The notes: generated by a model from the sequence alone, not told the origin. A stretch of DNA of 21,257 nt from Desulfobacterales bacterium (GCA_030145595.1 JAQYVG010000020.1:1-21257); one strand, 5' to 3'; positions 1 through 7,534 are shown, counted from the stretch's first letter. Numbers and translations: made by a program.

Positions 1-48
1 TCTCATTCAGAAAACCTTACTTATGACCGGATGAAAATTATTATTTTT

Positions 49-166
49 ATCACGAAAGCACGAAAATACGAAGGCACGAAAAAACCAAAATCAAACTACC
101 ATTTCGTGCTTTCAGTATTTCGCATGTCCCGAGGCATAGCCTGTTTTACCGGGGTGTTTTCGTGAT
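49..166. repeat. Palindromic intergenic repeat
   Basis: An imperfect palindrome lies just downstream of the minus-strand IMP cyclohydrolase gene. The outer arms are ATCACGAAA near 49 and TTTCGTGAT near 158-166. The inner arms are at 61-81 and 102-122 and differ at only a few positions. The left half is a run of CACGAAA/ACGAAA-like units. There is no coding potential. It could fold on both strands and may act as an RNA stem or end-of-transcript structure; this role is inferred from position only. Positions 1-48 show nothing recognisable. Confidence 0.6.
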
Positions 167-184
167 TATCTTTAAATACTCGGG

Positions 185-862
185 TTAACCGGGATAGCAA
201 GCCTCAACATCGTCAATCGCTTTGGCACCCAAAAAGCCGGCAATAGTACTGTCGTAATCGGCTGTGTAGGCAAAAGCCTTTTGCGCCAGACGGTAGCGAA
301 GTCCCAGGGATATCGCTCCGTTATTAGCTTTCATCTCGGCAATAATGGTGTCATAGTCGGAAGGATCGACCACCGATGCAACCCTCAAATAATTCTTGGC
401 GGAAGCCCTGATCATACACGGCCCGCCGATGTCGATATTGCCCCGCGCCTCTTCCACCGTTACCCCTTCTTTTGAGATCGTCTCCTTAAAGGGGTACAGA
501 TTGCCGATCACTATATCAATCGGCACCGCACCGGTGCGTTTTAAATCATCCTGGTGGGGGTCATTGTAAGTTTCGGTCAGCAGACCCAGATAAATTTTAA
601 AGTCCAATGTCTTGACCAGGCCGCCCTGGGTTTCCGGCTGGCCGGTGTAATCCGAAATCTGTGTCAGGCAGGTTGCCGCCGCCGCGCCCAGAATTTCCTT
701 AATCCTACCGAAAGTTCCGCCCGTAGAAAAAATTTTAATCTCAGGATTTATCCTGAGCAATTCGGGAATAAACCCATCCAGACCGCCTTTGTCAAAAACA
801 CTTGCCATTACATTTCTAACCTTTACAAGATCATCAATTTTTTCAACAACGTTCATACTCAT
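185..862 (-). CDS. purH: IMP cyclohydrolase (stand-alone PurH N-terminal domain)
   Basis: A 225-residue protein matching the MGS-like IMP cyclohydrolase half of bifunctional PurH, which closes FAICAR to IMP at the end of purine synthesis. Visible family motifs are FSTGGT (near 45-50), KTLDFK (canonical KTLHPK, first Lys kept), DIVIGNLYPF, the NIDIGGP loop followed by MIRASAKN, and the LAQKAFAYTADYD helix near the C-terminus. The usual GFPEILDGR segment reads GQPETQGGL, so it is a divergent version. The AICAR transformylase half is absent: the protein stops where that domain would begin. The start lies five bases after the stop of the upstream HD gene, so the two are probably co-transcribed. 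A weak AGGTG precedes the ATG; the second Met (codon 3) is an alternative. Whether a separate transformylase gene follows lies outside the window. Confidence 0.85.
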   Translation of the reverse strand: MSMNVVEKIDDLVKVRNVMASVFDKGGLDGFIPELLRINPEIKIFSTGGTFGRIKEILGAAAATCLTQISDYTGQPETQGGLVKTLDFKIYLGLLTETYNDPHQDDLKRTGAVPIDIVIGNLYPFKETISKEGVTVEEARGNIDIGGPCMIRASAKNYLRVASVVDPSDYDTIIAEMKANNGAISLGLRYRLAQKAFAYTADYDSTIAGFLGAKAIDDVEACYPG

Positions 863-867
863 AACAC

Positions 868-1584
868 CTATCTCTCTCCTTCATATTCTTTGATAAAGCG
901 TTTAAAGAATTGCTCCATGACATCATGGCGCTCGTCAGCCAATTCTCGGCCGGTTTTTGTTAAAATTCTATCCCGGACTTTGCTTAGTTTAACCCTGTAT
1001 TCTCGATAGCCGGTATCGTCTTTTGAATACGGCGCAGCTTCCTCGACATTCATTTTGGGACTGTGCAGCCGCGCCCCCACTTCCCCGGCAAAGAGAAATG
1101 CCCTGGCTACCCCCACCGCACCGATGGCATCAAGTTTGTCCGCATCAAACAGAACTTTAGCCTCGATTGTTTGGGGCGTATAGTTGCCCCGGAAACGATG
1201 GGATCTGACACAGTGGACAATATTTTCTTTTTGTTTTTCCGTTAGCGGGAGCGCTGACACGATAGGAATTGCTATTTCCACACCTTTTTGGGCGTGGCAT
1301 ACAGCACCGTTGGAAGCATCCTGAAAGCCCCGGCCGATATCGTGCAGATAGGCCGCAACCAGCAGCACATCCATGTCAGCACCTTCTTTAGAACCGATGC
1401 GCCGGCACAACCTGAATACTCTAAGGGTATGCTCCCAGTCGTGGCTCCCACGGGCTCCGTCAAAAGATTGTTTTGCAATCCTTTGCACGTTTTCCAGCAA
1501 CATTTCAGAGTCGATCTTAGAACCATTACCATCGGTCAATTCCGCATCCTGCATGTTTGCCGCCGCAGCTTCACGCATCTTCAT
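868..1584 (-). CDS. HD-domain phosphohydrolase
   Basis: A 238-residue protein of the HD superfamily, resembling the uncharacterised YedJ-like group. Metal-binding residues are visible in order: H48-D-W-E-H52, the H81-D82 doublet in AAYLHDIG, further His near 97 and 124, and the FDADKLD segment near 146-152. These are expected to hold one or two divalent metals for phosphate ester hydrolysis; the substrate cannot be told from sequence. The first ~27 residues precede the conserved fold and look unstructured, so initiation at Met28 is possible. The listed ATG overlaps the stop of the preceding flavin-protein gene as ATGA, which favours translational coupling and this start. It is followed within five bases by the IMP cyclohydrolase gene; a nucleotide-related role is suggested by that context only. 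Confidence 0.8.
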   Translation of the reverse strand: MKMREAAAANMQDAELTDGNGSKIDSEMLLENVQRIAKQSFDGARGSHDWEHTLRVFRLCRRIGSKEGADMDVLLVAAYLHDIGRGFQDASNGAVCHAQKGVEIAIPIVSALPLTEKQKENIVHCVRSHRFRGNYTPQTIEAKVLFDADKLDAIGAVGVARAFLFAGEVGARLHSPKMNVEEAAPYSKDDTGYREYRVKLSKVRDRILTKTGRELADERHDVMEQFFKRFIKEYEGER

Positions 1585-2036
1585 TGGGCCTGCTTCCCCG
1601 TCATCTGCTCAATGTCAACCTTGATAATAACCGTATGTTTTAATTTGGTTTCCGGATAGGTAGATGATTCACCGGAGTATTGCTTCATGATAATATCCAG
1701 TGCCCGGCGCTTGGACTCAGAATCTTCGAGAAATGAAGCTTGGCCGAATCCGACGACACTTTTATATTGCATGCCCCACTCACAAGCTTTATCAGCCTTT
1801 ATGACTTCAGAGTCAACATCAAATTCAAAACAAACCCTGTTATTCTTTTTGATGATGTCTATTTTTTTCCCCTGCACGGCGGAATGAAAATAGAGTGAAT
1901 TATCCTTGTATCCAAAACAGAGCGGAACGATGTAGGGTCGATTTTCATCCGCCAGCGCCAGCCGGCAGACCAGGCTGGCACTGATGATCCCCTCGATTTC
2001 AGCCCTGCTGGTGATTTCTCTGTCTTTTCTTCGCAT
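1581..2036 (-). CDS. NimA-like pyridoxamine 5'-phosphate oxidase family flavin protein
   Basis: A ~151-residue split-barrel flavin-binding protein of the NimA / PNPOx-like family. Features are the N-terminal MRRKDREI typical of this family, the LALADENRPYIVPLCFGY strand pair, FHSAVQGKKIDIIKKNNRVCFEFD, and the W-x-MQYKSVVGFGQA segment. Members bind FMN or similar cofactors and include nitroimidazole reductases, but many have unknown substrates, so resistance should not be assumed. An in-frame ATG exists at 2072, but the start at 2036 is preferred: it is preceded by GAGG with about eight bases of spacing and matches the usual family start, while 2072 has no clear ribosome site. Its stop overlaps the start of the HD gene (ATGA), so it is the first gene of the three-gene minus-strand unit. 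Confidence 0.82.
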   Translation of the reverse strand: MRRKDREITSRAEIEGIISASLVCRLALADENRPYIVPLCFGYKDNSLYFHSAVQGKKIDIIKKNNRVCFEFDVDSEVIKADKACEWGMQYKSVVGFGQASFLEDSESKRRALDIIMKQYSGESSTYPETKLKHTVIIKVDIEQMTGKQAQ

Positions 2037-2137
2037 ATTAATTACCTCAACAGCCGGAAAGTTTTTTTCCATAATGCTTTGTTAATTAGCGAAATGGATG
2101 ATCAGATTTTAAAGCGTGTGCTGTCTGAGTATATTAA

Positions 2138-2252
2138 GGATCGTTAGAAAGAACAGACGTATTGCTAAAAGCCGGCATCGCAAGCGATCACCGGTTCGTT
2201 CAGCAAAACAATTAATATTATTGCATAAGCTTCTGTTCTTTCTTTACGAACC
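2138..2252. repeat. Inverted repeat with internal hairpin in divergent gap
   Basis: The gap between the divergent genes (2073-2515) contains no convincing gene. It holds arms at 2138-2157 and 2232-2252 sharing a perfect 12-base core (AGAAAGAACAGA and its complement) plus partly matching flanks. Between them, 2172-2194 forms a second hairpin: CCGG, then ATCGC-AA-GCGAT, then CCGG. This may be a small palindromic repeat or a regulatory structure; no target duplication was seen around it. Confidence 0.5.
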
Positions 2253-2380
2253 TTTATATACGAGTTTTATCCGCCTCTGGCGTGGTCACACGGTTTAAAA
2301 TATGATTATCCATTGAGCGGTCTTACAGCAAAAACTCCCCGACCCATCATTGAAACCGTTGAAAAACGTCCCTTTTTGCT

Positions 2381-2414
2381 CTCCGAGGAGTAGGCTCGCT
2401 TCTACGAGCCGGAG
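2381..2414. repeat. Stem-loop in divergent gap
   Basis: CTCC and GGCTCG on the left pair with CGAGCC and GGAG on the right around a six-base loop. It has no T-run and sits about 100 bases before the membrane-protein gene. It is probably part of a dispersed palindromic repeat rather than a terminator. The rest of 2253-2515 shows only an imperfect pairing of GAAAAACGTCCC near 2370 with GGGCGTTTTCG near 2495. Confidence 0.4.
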
Positions 2415-2515
2415 GCCCAATTTCGGTGTCAGATTCGGAATTTTAAAAATTGACGCAAATCGCAGGCTCATGTTAGGGTAGGACATATTTACGGGCGTTT
2501 TCGAAAAGGGGAAAG

Positions 2516-3028
2516 ATGGTACTTGCTGAATTAAAACCCGCTGTGTCCAAATATTGGCTGATTGCGCTGGCCGGCTTAATGTGGAGCATCGTGGGTGTAA
2601 TGCTTTGCCGCCTGGCTTATATCTGGTTGTCGGCCATTCCATTGCAGCGGGCGATACCCATGGGGATGCTGGGGATCATATTTTCACTGGCAGTCTATCG
2701 CTATAAGTTTTCTAAAATCGCCCTAAAAAATATCGACCGGCTCTGCCTTCTATCGGACAAAAGCTGCTTTTTCGCCTTTCAGGCCTGGTACGCCTATCTA
2801 ATTATCATTGTGATGATCGCACTCGGCATCGCTTTGCGCCACTCATCAATTCCCAAACACTATCTGGCGGTTCTCTATACGGCCATAGGCGGTGCGCTGT
2901 TTTTGGCAAGTTTTCATTTTTTTCAACGTATCTGGGCTGTCAAGGTCTTAAAACAGTCGTGTTTACCGCCGGAAAATAAAGAATCCCCCGCAAGGCGGGG
3001 CAGGCTTGGCCCAGATGACCGCGGGTGA
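2516..3028 (+). CDS. Hypothetical small integral membrane protein
   Basis: A 170-residue protein with four hydrophobic helices at roughly residues 15-40, 45-62, 88-108 and 118-140, joined by short charged loops, so a four-helix inner-membrane protein is likely. I do not recognise the family. The spacing AAAGG..GGAAAG before the ATG gives a weak ribosome site. The last ~15 residues (from about ESPARRG) are encoded by a GC-rich palindrome (2986-3000) and the start of a dispersed repeat, so the present C-terminus and stop probably came from repeat insertion. It lies alone on the plus strand and converges with the thioredoxin reductase gene. No function is inferred. Confidence 0.6.
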   Translation: MVLAELKPAVSKYWLIALAGLMWSIVGVMLCRLAYIWLSAIPLQRAIPMGMLGIIFSLAVYRYKFSKIALKNIDRLCLLSDKSCFFAFQAWYAYLIIIVMIALGIALRHSSIPKHYLAVLYTAIGGALFLASFHFFQRIWAVKVLKQSCLPPENKESPARRGRLGPDDRG

Positions 3029-3124
3029 ACAGTCATCAGTGGGCAGTGATCAGTAAGGTAAAACTGATTACTGATAACTAATTACCGATTACTGATATTT
3101 GTGCCTTGATGTCTTTGTGGCAGA
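3026..3124 (-). repeat. Dispersed palindromic repeat, copy 1
   Basis: Read on the minus strand, this matches the element at 14625-14709 along most of its length: GCCACAAAG, then a CAAGGCACAAATATCAGT-like block, then runs of ATCAGTAATCAGTT and CTTACTGATCACTGCC, ending GATGACTG. It is rich in (T)GATCAGTAA units that can self-pair. It lies between convergent gene ends, as the second copy does, so it may end transcription from both sides; that role is inferred. Confidence 0.7.
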
Positions 3125-3158
3125 TACCTGAGCAGTAACAATAAACATTTGAAACTTA

Positions 3159-4787
3159 TTATTTCTCGCCCCTTAGCCAGTACGGGTTGATCAAATCCTC
3201 AAAAATGGACAAAGCAGCTTCAGACCCCTGGCCTGCCGCGGTGACAATCTGTTTGTAACCACCTTCCACATCTCCGGCGGAATATATACCGGGGATATTG
3301 GTGCGATGTTTTGAATCACGTTTTATGTAACCTTCGGCAGTTAATTTAACCCCGATCTTTTGGGCCAGCTTTACCTCCGGCATGTAGCCGATAGCCACAA
3401 AAACACCACTAGTTTCAAATATCGATTCTTCATCGGTTTTATTGTTATAGATAAGAATTTCCTGAACCCTGTCCTCCCCTCTAATCTCCTTTACTTCCGT
3501 ATTCCAGAGAATTGGGATGTCGTTCTGCATTAAATTCTTTACCAGAAAGTCTTGCGCTCTCAGAGAGTCCCGCCGGTGTATCATGGTTACATCTACACCC
3601 ATGTGATGAAGATGGAGGGTTTCTGTAACGGCACTGTTTCCCCCACCCACCATCACGACTTTTTTTCCTTTAAACAACGGCCCGTCACAGGTGCTGCAGT
3701 AGCTCAGGCCCCTTCCCGCAAGCCGGGACTCCCCCGGAACCCCTAAATGTGTATGGCTGGCACCGGTTGCCAGCAGGACGCACTTGGTCTGAAACCTGCG
3801 CCGGCTGGTCAAAACTTCTATGGTATCACCGGGCTGAATATCCACAACTTCTTCACCCTGAAAGATCTTAACATACTCCAAGGCATGGCTGACCATGATA
3901 TCAACCAGAGTTTTGCCGCCGACCTGAGTAAAACCGGGATAGTTTTCAACAACCGGTGTTGTGGCGACCTGTCCTCCCAGCGCTCCCCGCTCAATTACAG
4001 CCGCCTTCATGCCGCTGCGAACCGCATAAATGCCGGCCGTCAAACCGGCCGGCCCTCCTCCCACGATGACAACGTCGGTTTCAACGAGTTCGGCATCGCT
4101 CTCCGGAATAAATACGGTTTGCGGCTCCATCTTCTCCAGGGAAGCGGCAAAGACTTCCTCGGACTGCGCCCCCATCCCTATTAAAACATCATTGGCAAAC
4201 GCCTGAGGCACACTGTGTGCGGAATATTGCTGCGCTATTTCAGGGTTGCACTGGATGTCAATGATCTCTAAGGAGATCAGTTCCGGCGATTCAACGGCAG
4301 CCTTGACGGCATTAACGGCCTGTTGGGGACAATAGGGACAGGTGGGGCTTACAAAAACCTTAATGTTTCTGGGAGTGTCTATTTTTTTTATGACTTTAAG
4401 GGCTTGCTCGCTCAGGTTGCTTTGCCCCATACCAACAAGCAGCAGAGTCTCTAAAAAAGTGCGCCCTTCTTCGCCCATGGGCGCCCCGAGCCACCGGATG
4501 GAATACCGCTCCGGAGCAATCATCAGTGTGGGTGAAGTATCCGCATTCCATTTGCGGGCCAGATCATGTTCCAAATCATATTCCCGGAAAGTTATTCTTG
4601 AAGTCAGTTCCCGAAAGGTTCTAATAATCTGCCGATTGGCCTGCATAAAAACATCATCGCTTGCCTTGCTTGCAAACATATAGATGTCGATGTCGTGGGG
4701 CATATTCTCAAACGTATTCTTGATTTGTCTGATGACATTTTCACTTCCCGATCCCGCAACATGCTGCGCATCTCCGGAATTGACCAT
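3159..4787 (-). CDS. AhpF-like glutaredoxin-domain/thioredoxin reductase fusion
   Basis: A 542-residue flavoprotein with two N-terminal thioredoxin folds (about 15-120 and 125-220) fused to a complete thioredoxin reductase. The first fold lacks its CxxC (FASKASDD at that place); the second has C150-P-Y-C153. The reductase part has the FAD loop GGGPAG (243-248), GGQVATTP, the active C364-S-T-C367, the NADPH loop GGGNSA (381-386) and the FAD-binding GD pair (505-506). The order matches AhpF, in which electrons pass NAD(P)H to FAD to CxxC to the N-terminal CxxC and then to a peroxiredoxin or other disulfide substrate. No ahpC is adjacent, so the partner is unknown. AAGGAGAT is well placed before the ATG. 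Upstream, hemL lies on the same strand, separated by a repeat-filled gap of about 200 bases. Confidence 0.88.
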   Translation of the reverse strand: MVNSGDAQHVAGSGSENVIRQIKNTFENMPHDIDIYMFASKASDDVFMQANRQIIRTFRELTSRITFREYDLEHDLARKWNADTSPTLMIAPERYSIRWLGAPMGEEGRTFLETLLLVGMGQSNLSEQALKVIKKIDTPRNIKVFVSPTCPYCPQQAVNAVKAAVESPELISLEIIDIQCNPEIAQQYSAHSVPQAFANDVLIGMGAQSEEVFAASLEKMEPQTVFIPESDAELVETDVVIVGGGPAGLTAGIYAVRSGMKAAVIERGALGGQVATTPVVENYPGFTQVGGKTLVDIMVSHALEYVKIFQGEEVVDIQPGDTIEVLTSRRRFQTKCVLLATGASHTHLGVPGESRLAGRGLSYCSTCDGPLFKGKKVVMVGGGNSAVTETLHLHHMGVDVTMIHRRDSLRAQDFLVKNLMQNDIPILWNTEVKEIRGEDRVQEILIYNNKTDEESIFETSGVFVAIGYMPEVKLAQKIGVKLTAEGYIKRDSKHRTNIPGIYSAGDVEGGYKQIVTAAGQGSEAALSIFEDLINPYWLRGEK

Positions 4788-4808
4788 AACTATCTCCTTT
4801 TACTTCTT

Positions 4809-4984
4809 GTAGGCCTTCACAGGTTCAGAGTTCACCGCTCAGAGTTACCTTTCGTAGGCGTTCACAGGTTCAGAATTCGTAATTTCAGCCTGCGACGAGC
4901 TCAGCCGAGTCGGGTTGCTTTTTTTGTTAACCTTTACAAACTAGCCTTGAACCTTTGAACCCTGAACCTCGGAACCTGTGAACG
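4809..4984. repeat. GTTCA-type direct and inverted repeats
   Basis: The gap between hemL and the reductase gene holds two direct copies of a GTAGG-TTCACAGGTTCAG-like unit (from about 4809 and 4855). A perfect 13-base inverted pair is CGTTCACAGGTTC at 4859-4871 against 4972-4984. Between them are GAACCTTTGAACC-type units. The same words recur after dnaB at 11578-11650. A family of dispersed palindromic repeats is the likely explanation. No gene is present. Confidence 0.6.
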
Positions 4985-4988
4985 GTTA

Positions 4989-6278
4989 CTACTTCTTTAA
5001 TCCCTCCAGCACATTTTCAGCAGCCCTGACAGTGGCATCAATATGATCCATATTATGCGCTGCTGATACAAAAAAAGCTTCAAACTGGGAAGGTGCCAGG
5101 TAAACGCCTTCTTGAAGCATACCTTTGTAATAGGCGGAAAACATTTCAAGGTCACTGGTTTTGGCATCCTCAAAATTCTTAACTTTAATGTCGGTGAAAA
5201 ACAGACCCAACATTGATCCTACCCTGTCAACTACCGCGTTGATGTCTGTATTTTCTACAACTTTTTCAAGACCGGCGGCCAGTCGATCTGCTTTTTCATC
5301 CAAAGTATCATAAAAACCGGGATCCTCAAGCTGTCCCAGGGTGGCAATACCTGCGGCCATGGCTAAGGGGTTGCCTGATAAGGTCCCGGCCTGATATACC
5401 GGCCCCTGCGGCGCCATGTATTCCATGATTTCACGCTTGCCGCCATAAGCCCCCACCGGCAAACCACCACCGATGATTTTGCCAAGGCAGGTCACATCCG
5501 GATAAATTCCGTACAGAGATTGGGCGCCGCCTAATGCCACTCTGAAACCGGTCATCACCTCGTCAAATATCAGTATACTGCCGTATTGATCGGTCAGGTC
5601 TCTCAACGTTTCCAGGAAACCGTCCGCCGGCGCTACCAGCCCCATATTACCGGCAACAGGTTCTACTATGATACATGCAATCTTTTCGCCCTGCTTGTCC
5701 ATTACTTCTCTGACGCACTCGACGTCATTATACGGAAGCGAAAGGGTATGATCTACAAAGGATTGAGGAACACCCGGGCTTCCGGGAATACTCAATGTGG
5801 CAACGCCCGAACCTGCCGCCACAAGCAGGGAATCGGCATGACCATGATAGCATCCGTCAAATTTAATGATGGTGTCCCGGCCGGTAAAACCGCGGGCAAG
5901 TCGTATGGCACTCATGGTTGCTTCTGTTCCGGAATTTACCATGCGAACCATTTCAATGGAAGGAACGGCATCTATAACCATCTCGGCAAGTTTGATTTCA
6001 AGATCCGTAGGCGCTCCAAAACTGGTACCCCTCTTTAAAACAGTCGATATTGCTTCTGTTACCGCAGGGTGGCTGTGTCCAAGAATCATGGGACCCCATG
6101 AACCGATATAGTCAATAAACCGGTTGTCGTCTTCATCATAAACCATGCATCCTTCGGCACGCTTTATAAAAATCGGCTCCGTGCCCACCGATCGGCATGC
6201 CCGCACCGGACTGTTAACACCACCGGGAATTATTTCCAAAGCTTGTTCAAACAGTTTGTTAGAATTTTCATGCTTCAT
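4989..6278 (-). CDS. hemL: Glutamate-1-semialdehyde 2,1-aminomutase
   Basis: HemL converts glutamate-1-semialdehyde to 5-aminolevulinate by an intramolecular amino shift, the last step of the C5 route to tetrapyrroles. It is a class III, PLP-dependent enzyme of about 429 residues, normal for the family. Seen from the chosen Met: GGVNSPVR near the N-terminus, HSHP, NSGTEATMSAIRLAR (from ~115), FDGCYHGHAD, the PLP Asp in FDEVMTGFR (~239), and the Schiff-base Lys in CLGKIIGGGLPVGAYGG (~267). A TTG start eight codons upstream is open, but the ATG at 6278 fits the usual MKHENSN-type start and has AAAGGA upstream. It is cytoplasmic. The tetrapyrroles would serve cytochromes, sirohaem and cobalamin in a sulfate reducer; that last point is inference. 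Confidence 0.95.
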   Translation of the reverse strand: MKHENSNKLFEQALEIIPGGVNSPVRACRSVGTEPIFIKRAEGCMVYDEDDNRFIDYIGSWGPMILGHSHPAVTEAISTVLKRGTSFGAPTDLEIKLAEMVIDAVPSIEMVRMVNSGTEATMSAIRLARGFTGRDTIIKFDGCYHGHADSLLVAAGSGVATLSIPGSPGVPQSFVDHTLSLPYNDVECVREVMDKQGEKIACIIVEPVAGNMGLVAPADGFLETLRDLTDQYGSILIFDEVMTGFRVALGGAQSLYGIYPDVTCLGKIIGGGLPVGAYGGKREIMEYMAPQGPVYQAGTLSGNPLAMAAGIATLGQLEDPGFYDTLDEKADRLAAGLEKVVENTDINAVVDRVGSMLGLFFTDIKVKNFEDAKTSDLEMFSAYYKGMLQEGVYLAPSQFEAFFVSAAHNMDHIDATVRAAENVLEGLKK

Positions 6279-6302
6279 CGTTGTTGCATCCTTTCCTTCC
6301 AA

Positions 6303-6488
6303 AAGTTGTCAAGTACCTGTTTACTATTTCTTTTAATGGTAAAATGTCAATCGTGGAAAAAATTAGGTTTAAATAATCGTTGACAATTTATGATGATTCC
6401 AATGAAATTATCAGACACAATTTACCAGGTCAAGCAAGGTTTTCATATTATACAAAAACTATCGCTTTAAAGTACTAATTGACCTTCA
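6303..6488. promoter_or_regulatory. Divergent intergenic region with candidate promoters
   Basis: An AT-rich gap separates hemL (minus) from the KptA-like gene (plus), so it should hold two promoters. On the plus strand TTGACA occurs at about 6380, but no good -10 follows at 17 bases. On the minus strand, reading towards hemL, TTGACA (complement of TGTCAA near 6346) is followed after 17 bases by ATAGTA. Both are weak matches, and I cannot choose a start site. Confidence 0.25.
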
Positions 6489-7253
6489 ATGAAAAAACAA
6501 AAAGCTCTCAAACAGCTGACGAAGTTCATTGCTTATGCTCTGGGGCACAGGCCTGACGAGTTCGGACTGGTTTTGGACCCGCATGGATTTATCAAGATTA
6601 AAGAATTTTTAAAAGCAATCCACGAGGGAGAAGGCTTTAAGCATGTACGCAGCTCTCATTTAGAAGAGCTTATTATCACTTTGCCGGACCCATTGATTGA
6701 AATTAAAGGTAATTTGATCCGCGCAAAATACCGGGATAAACTATCGCAGCACTCTCCGGCGCAAAACCTTCCCAAGCTTCTTTATACCTGCGTTAGGAGA
6801 AGAGCTTATCCGGTTGTTCTCGAAAAAGGTATTTTTCCGACGGCCTACACCCAGGTAGTCCTTTCCTCCCGCCGCGACCTTGCCGAAAGGATGGGAAAGC
6901 GATTCGATCCGATGCCGGTCCTGCTTACGGTGCACACCGGCAAACCGGCTGCAGAAAAAATTGTGTTTTACAGAGCCGGTGCAACTCTTTTTTTGGCCGA
7001 ATCAATCCGTAAAGACTGTTTTACAGGACCACCTTTACCAAAACAAAAAGGAACCGTAACCAAACCGGAAGCACCCAAAGAACACAAATCACAAAAACTA
7101 AGCGGTAGTTTTATAATTGATCTTAAAGATAAAAAAGATCATCCCAAAGCCTCTGATCGTAAAAAGCAAAATGTAGGCATTCCCTGGCGAAAGGATACAA
7201 AACGTTTGAAAAAGCGAAAGCAGAAAAAGCAGCGTCCGCCATGGCGAAGTTGA
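6489..7253 (+). CDS. Divergent KptA/Tpt1-like RNA 2'-phosphotransferase homologue, probably inactive
   Basis: A 254-residue protein. Residues 1-~180 follow the two-domain KptA/Tpt1 fold: an N-terminal winged-helix-like part (LTKFIAYALGHRPDEFGLVLD-like, then GFIKIKEFL) and a C-terminal ADP-ribosyltransferase-like part (LEKGIFPT, LSSRRDLAERMGKR, VLLTVHTG, IVFYRAGATLFLAESI). KptA normally transfers a 2'-phosphate from RNA to NAD+. Hallmark residues are replaced: the RH pair reads GH (19-20), the GHS stretch is missing near 80-90, HGT reads TCV (100-102), and VHLS reads VVLS (123-126). Residues ~183-254 form a Lys/Arg-rich tail suited to nucleic-acid contact. It may be an RNA-binding pseudoenzyme; that is inference. 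No strong ribosome site is visible. A tRNA-Lys gene follows 150 bases later, which may be chance. Confidence 0.7.
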   Translation: MKKQKALKQLTKFIAYALGHRPDEFGLVLDPHGFIKIKEFLKAIHEGEGFKHVRSSHLEELIITLPDPLIEIKGNLIRAKYRDKLSQHSPAQNLPKLLYTCVRRRAYPVVLEKGIFPTAYTQVVLSSRRDLAERMGKRFDPMPVLLTVHTGKPAAEKIVFYRAGATLFLAESIRKDCFTGPPLPKQKGTVTKPEAPKEHKSQKLSGSFIIDLKDKKDHPKASDRKKQNVGIPWRKDTKRLKKRKQKKQRPPWRS

Positions 7254-7345
7254 TCAGCACCAGGCTTCAAGTAACGAATAACATATAATAAATAACTTGC
7301 AGTTGAGCGTTATCGTCTAATTGAAGTTATAGTTTCGAAAATAAA

Positions 7346-7374
7346 TTGACAACCCGAAATTAAGTTGTTATCAG
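7346..7374 (+). promoter_or_regulatory. Candidate promoter for tRNA-Lys
   Basis: TTGACA at 7346-7351 is followed after exactly 17 bases by TATCAG at 7369-7374 (four of six match the -10 consensus). This would start transcription about 25 bases before the tRNA. Confidence 0.45.
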
Positions 7375-7405
7375 ATTGGTCTTGTGATTGAAATGGGTAC
7401 CCATT

Positions 7406-7482
<77 letters not shown>

Positions 7483-7495
7483 GATCCGAAAAGTC

Positions 7496-7534
7496 GGGGA
7501 TAGCTTGCGTTAGTAAAAGCTGCCCCTTTTTTTT
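7496..7534 (+). terminator. Rho-independent terminator after tRNA-Lys
   Basis: GGGG..AGCTT pairs with AAGCT.CCCC across a loop of about ten bases, followed directly by eight T residues (7527-7534). It begins 14 bases after the tRNA 3' end. Confidence 0.85.

Noticed and set aside
2116..2298. Short plus-strand open frame in the divergent gap
   Set aside because: It is built on the inverted repeat, has low-complexity basic and hydrophobic parts and no ribosome site.
2295..2642. Minus-strand open frame overlapping the start of the membrane protein
   Set aside because: It lies antisense to a frame with clear membrane helices, and its translation is unlike any family.
4900..4935. Possible terminator: weak stem followed by seven T residues
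   Set aside because: The stem is only about four pairs, and on this strand no gene ends upstream of it.
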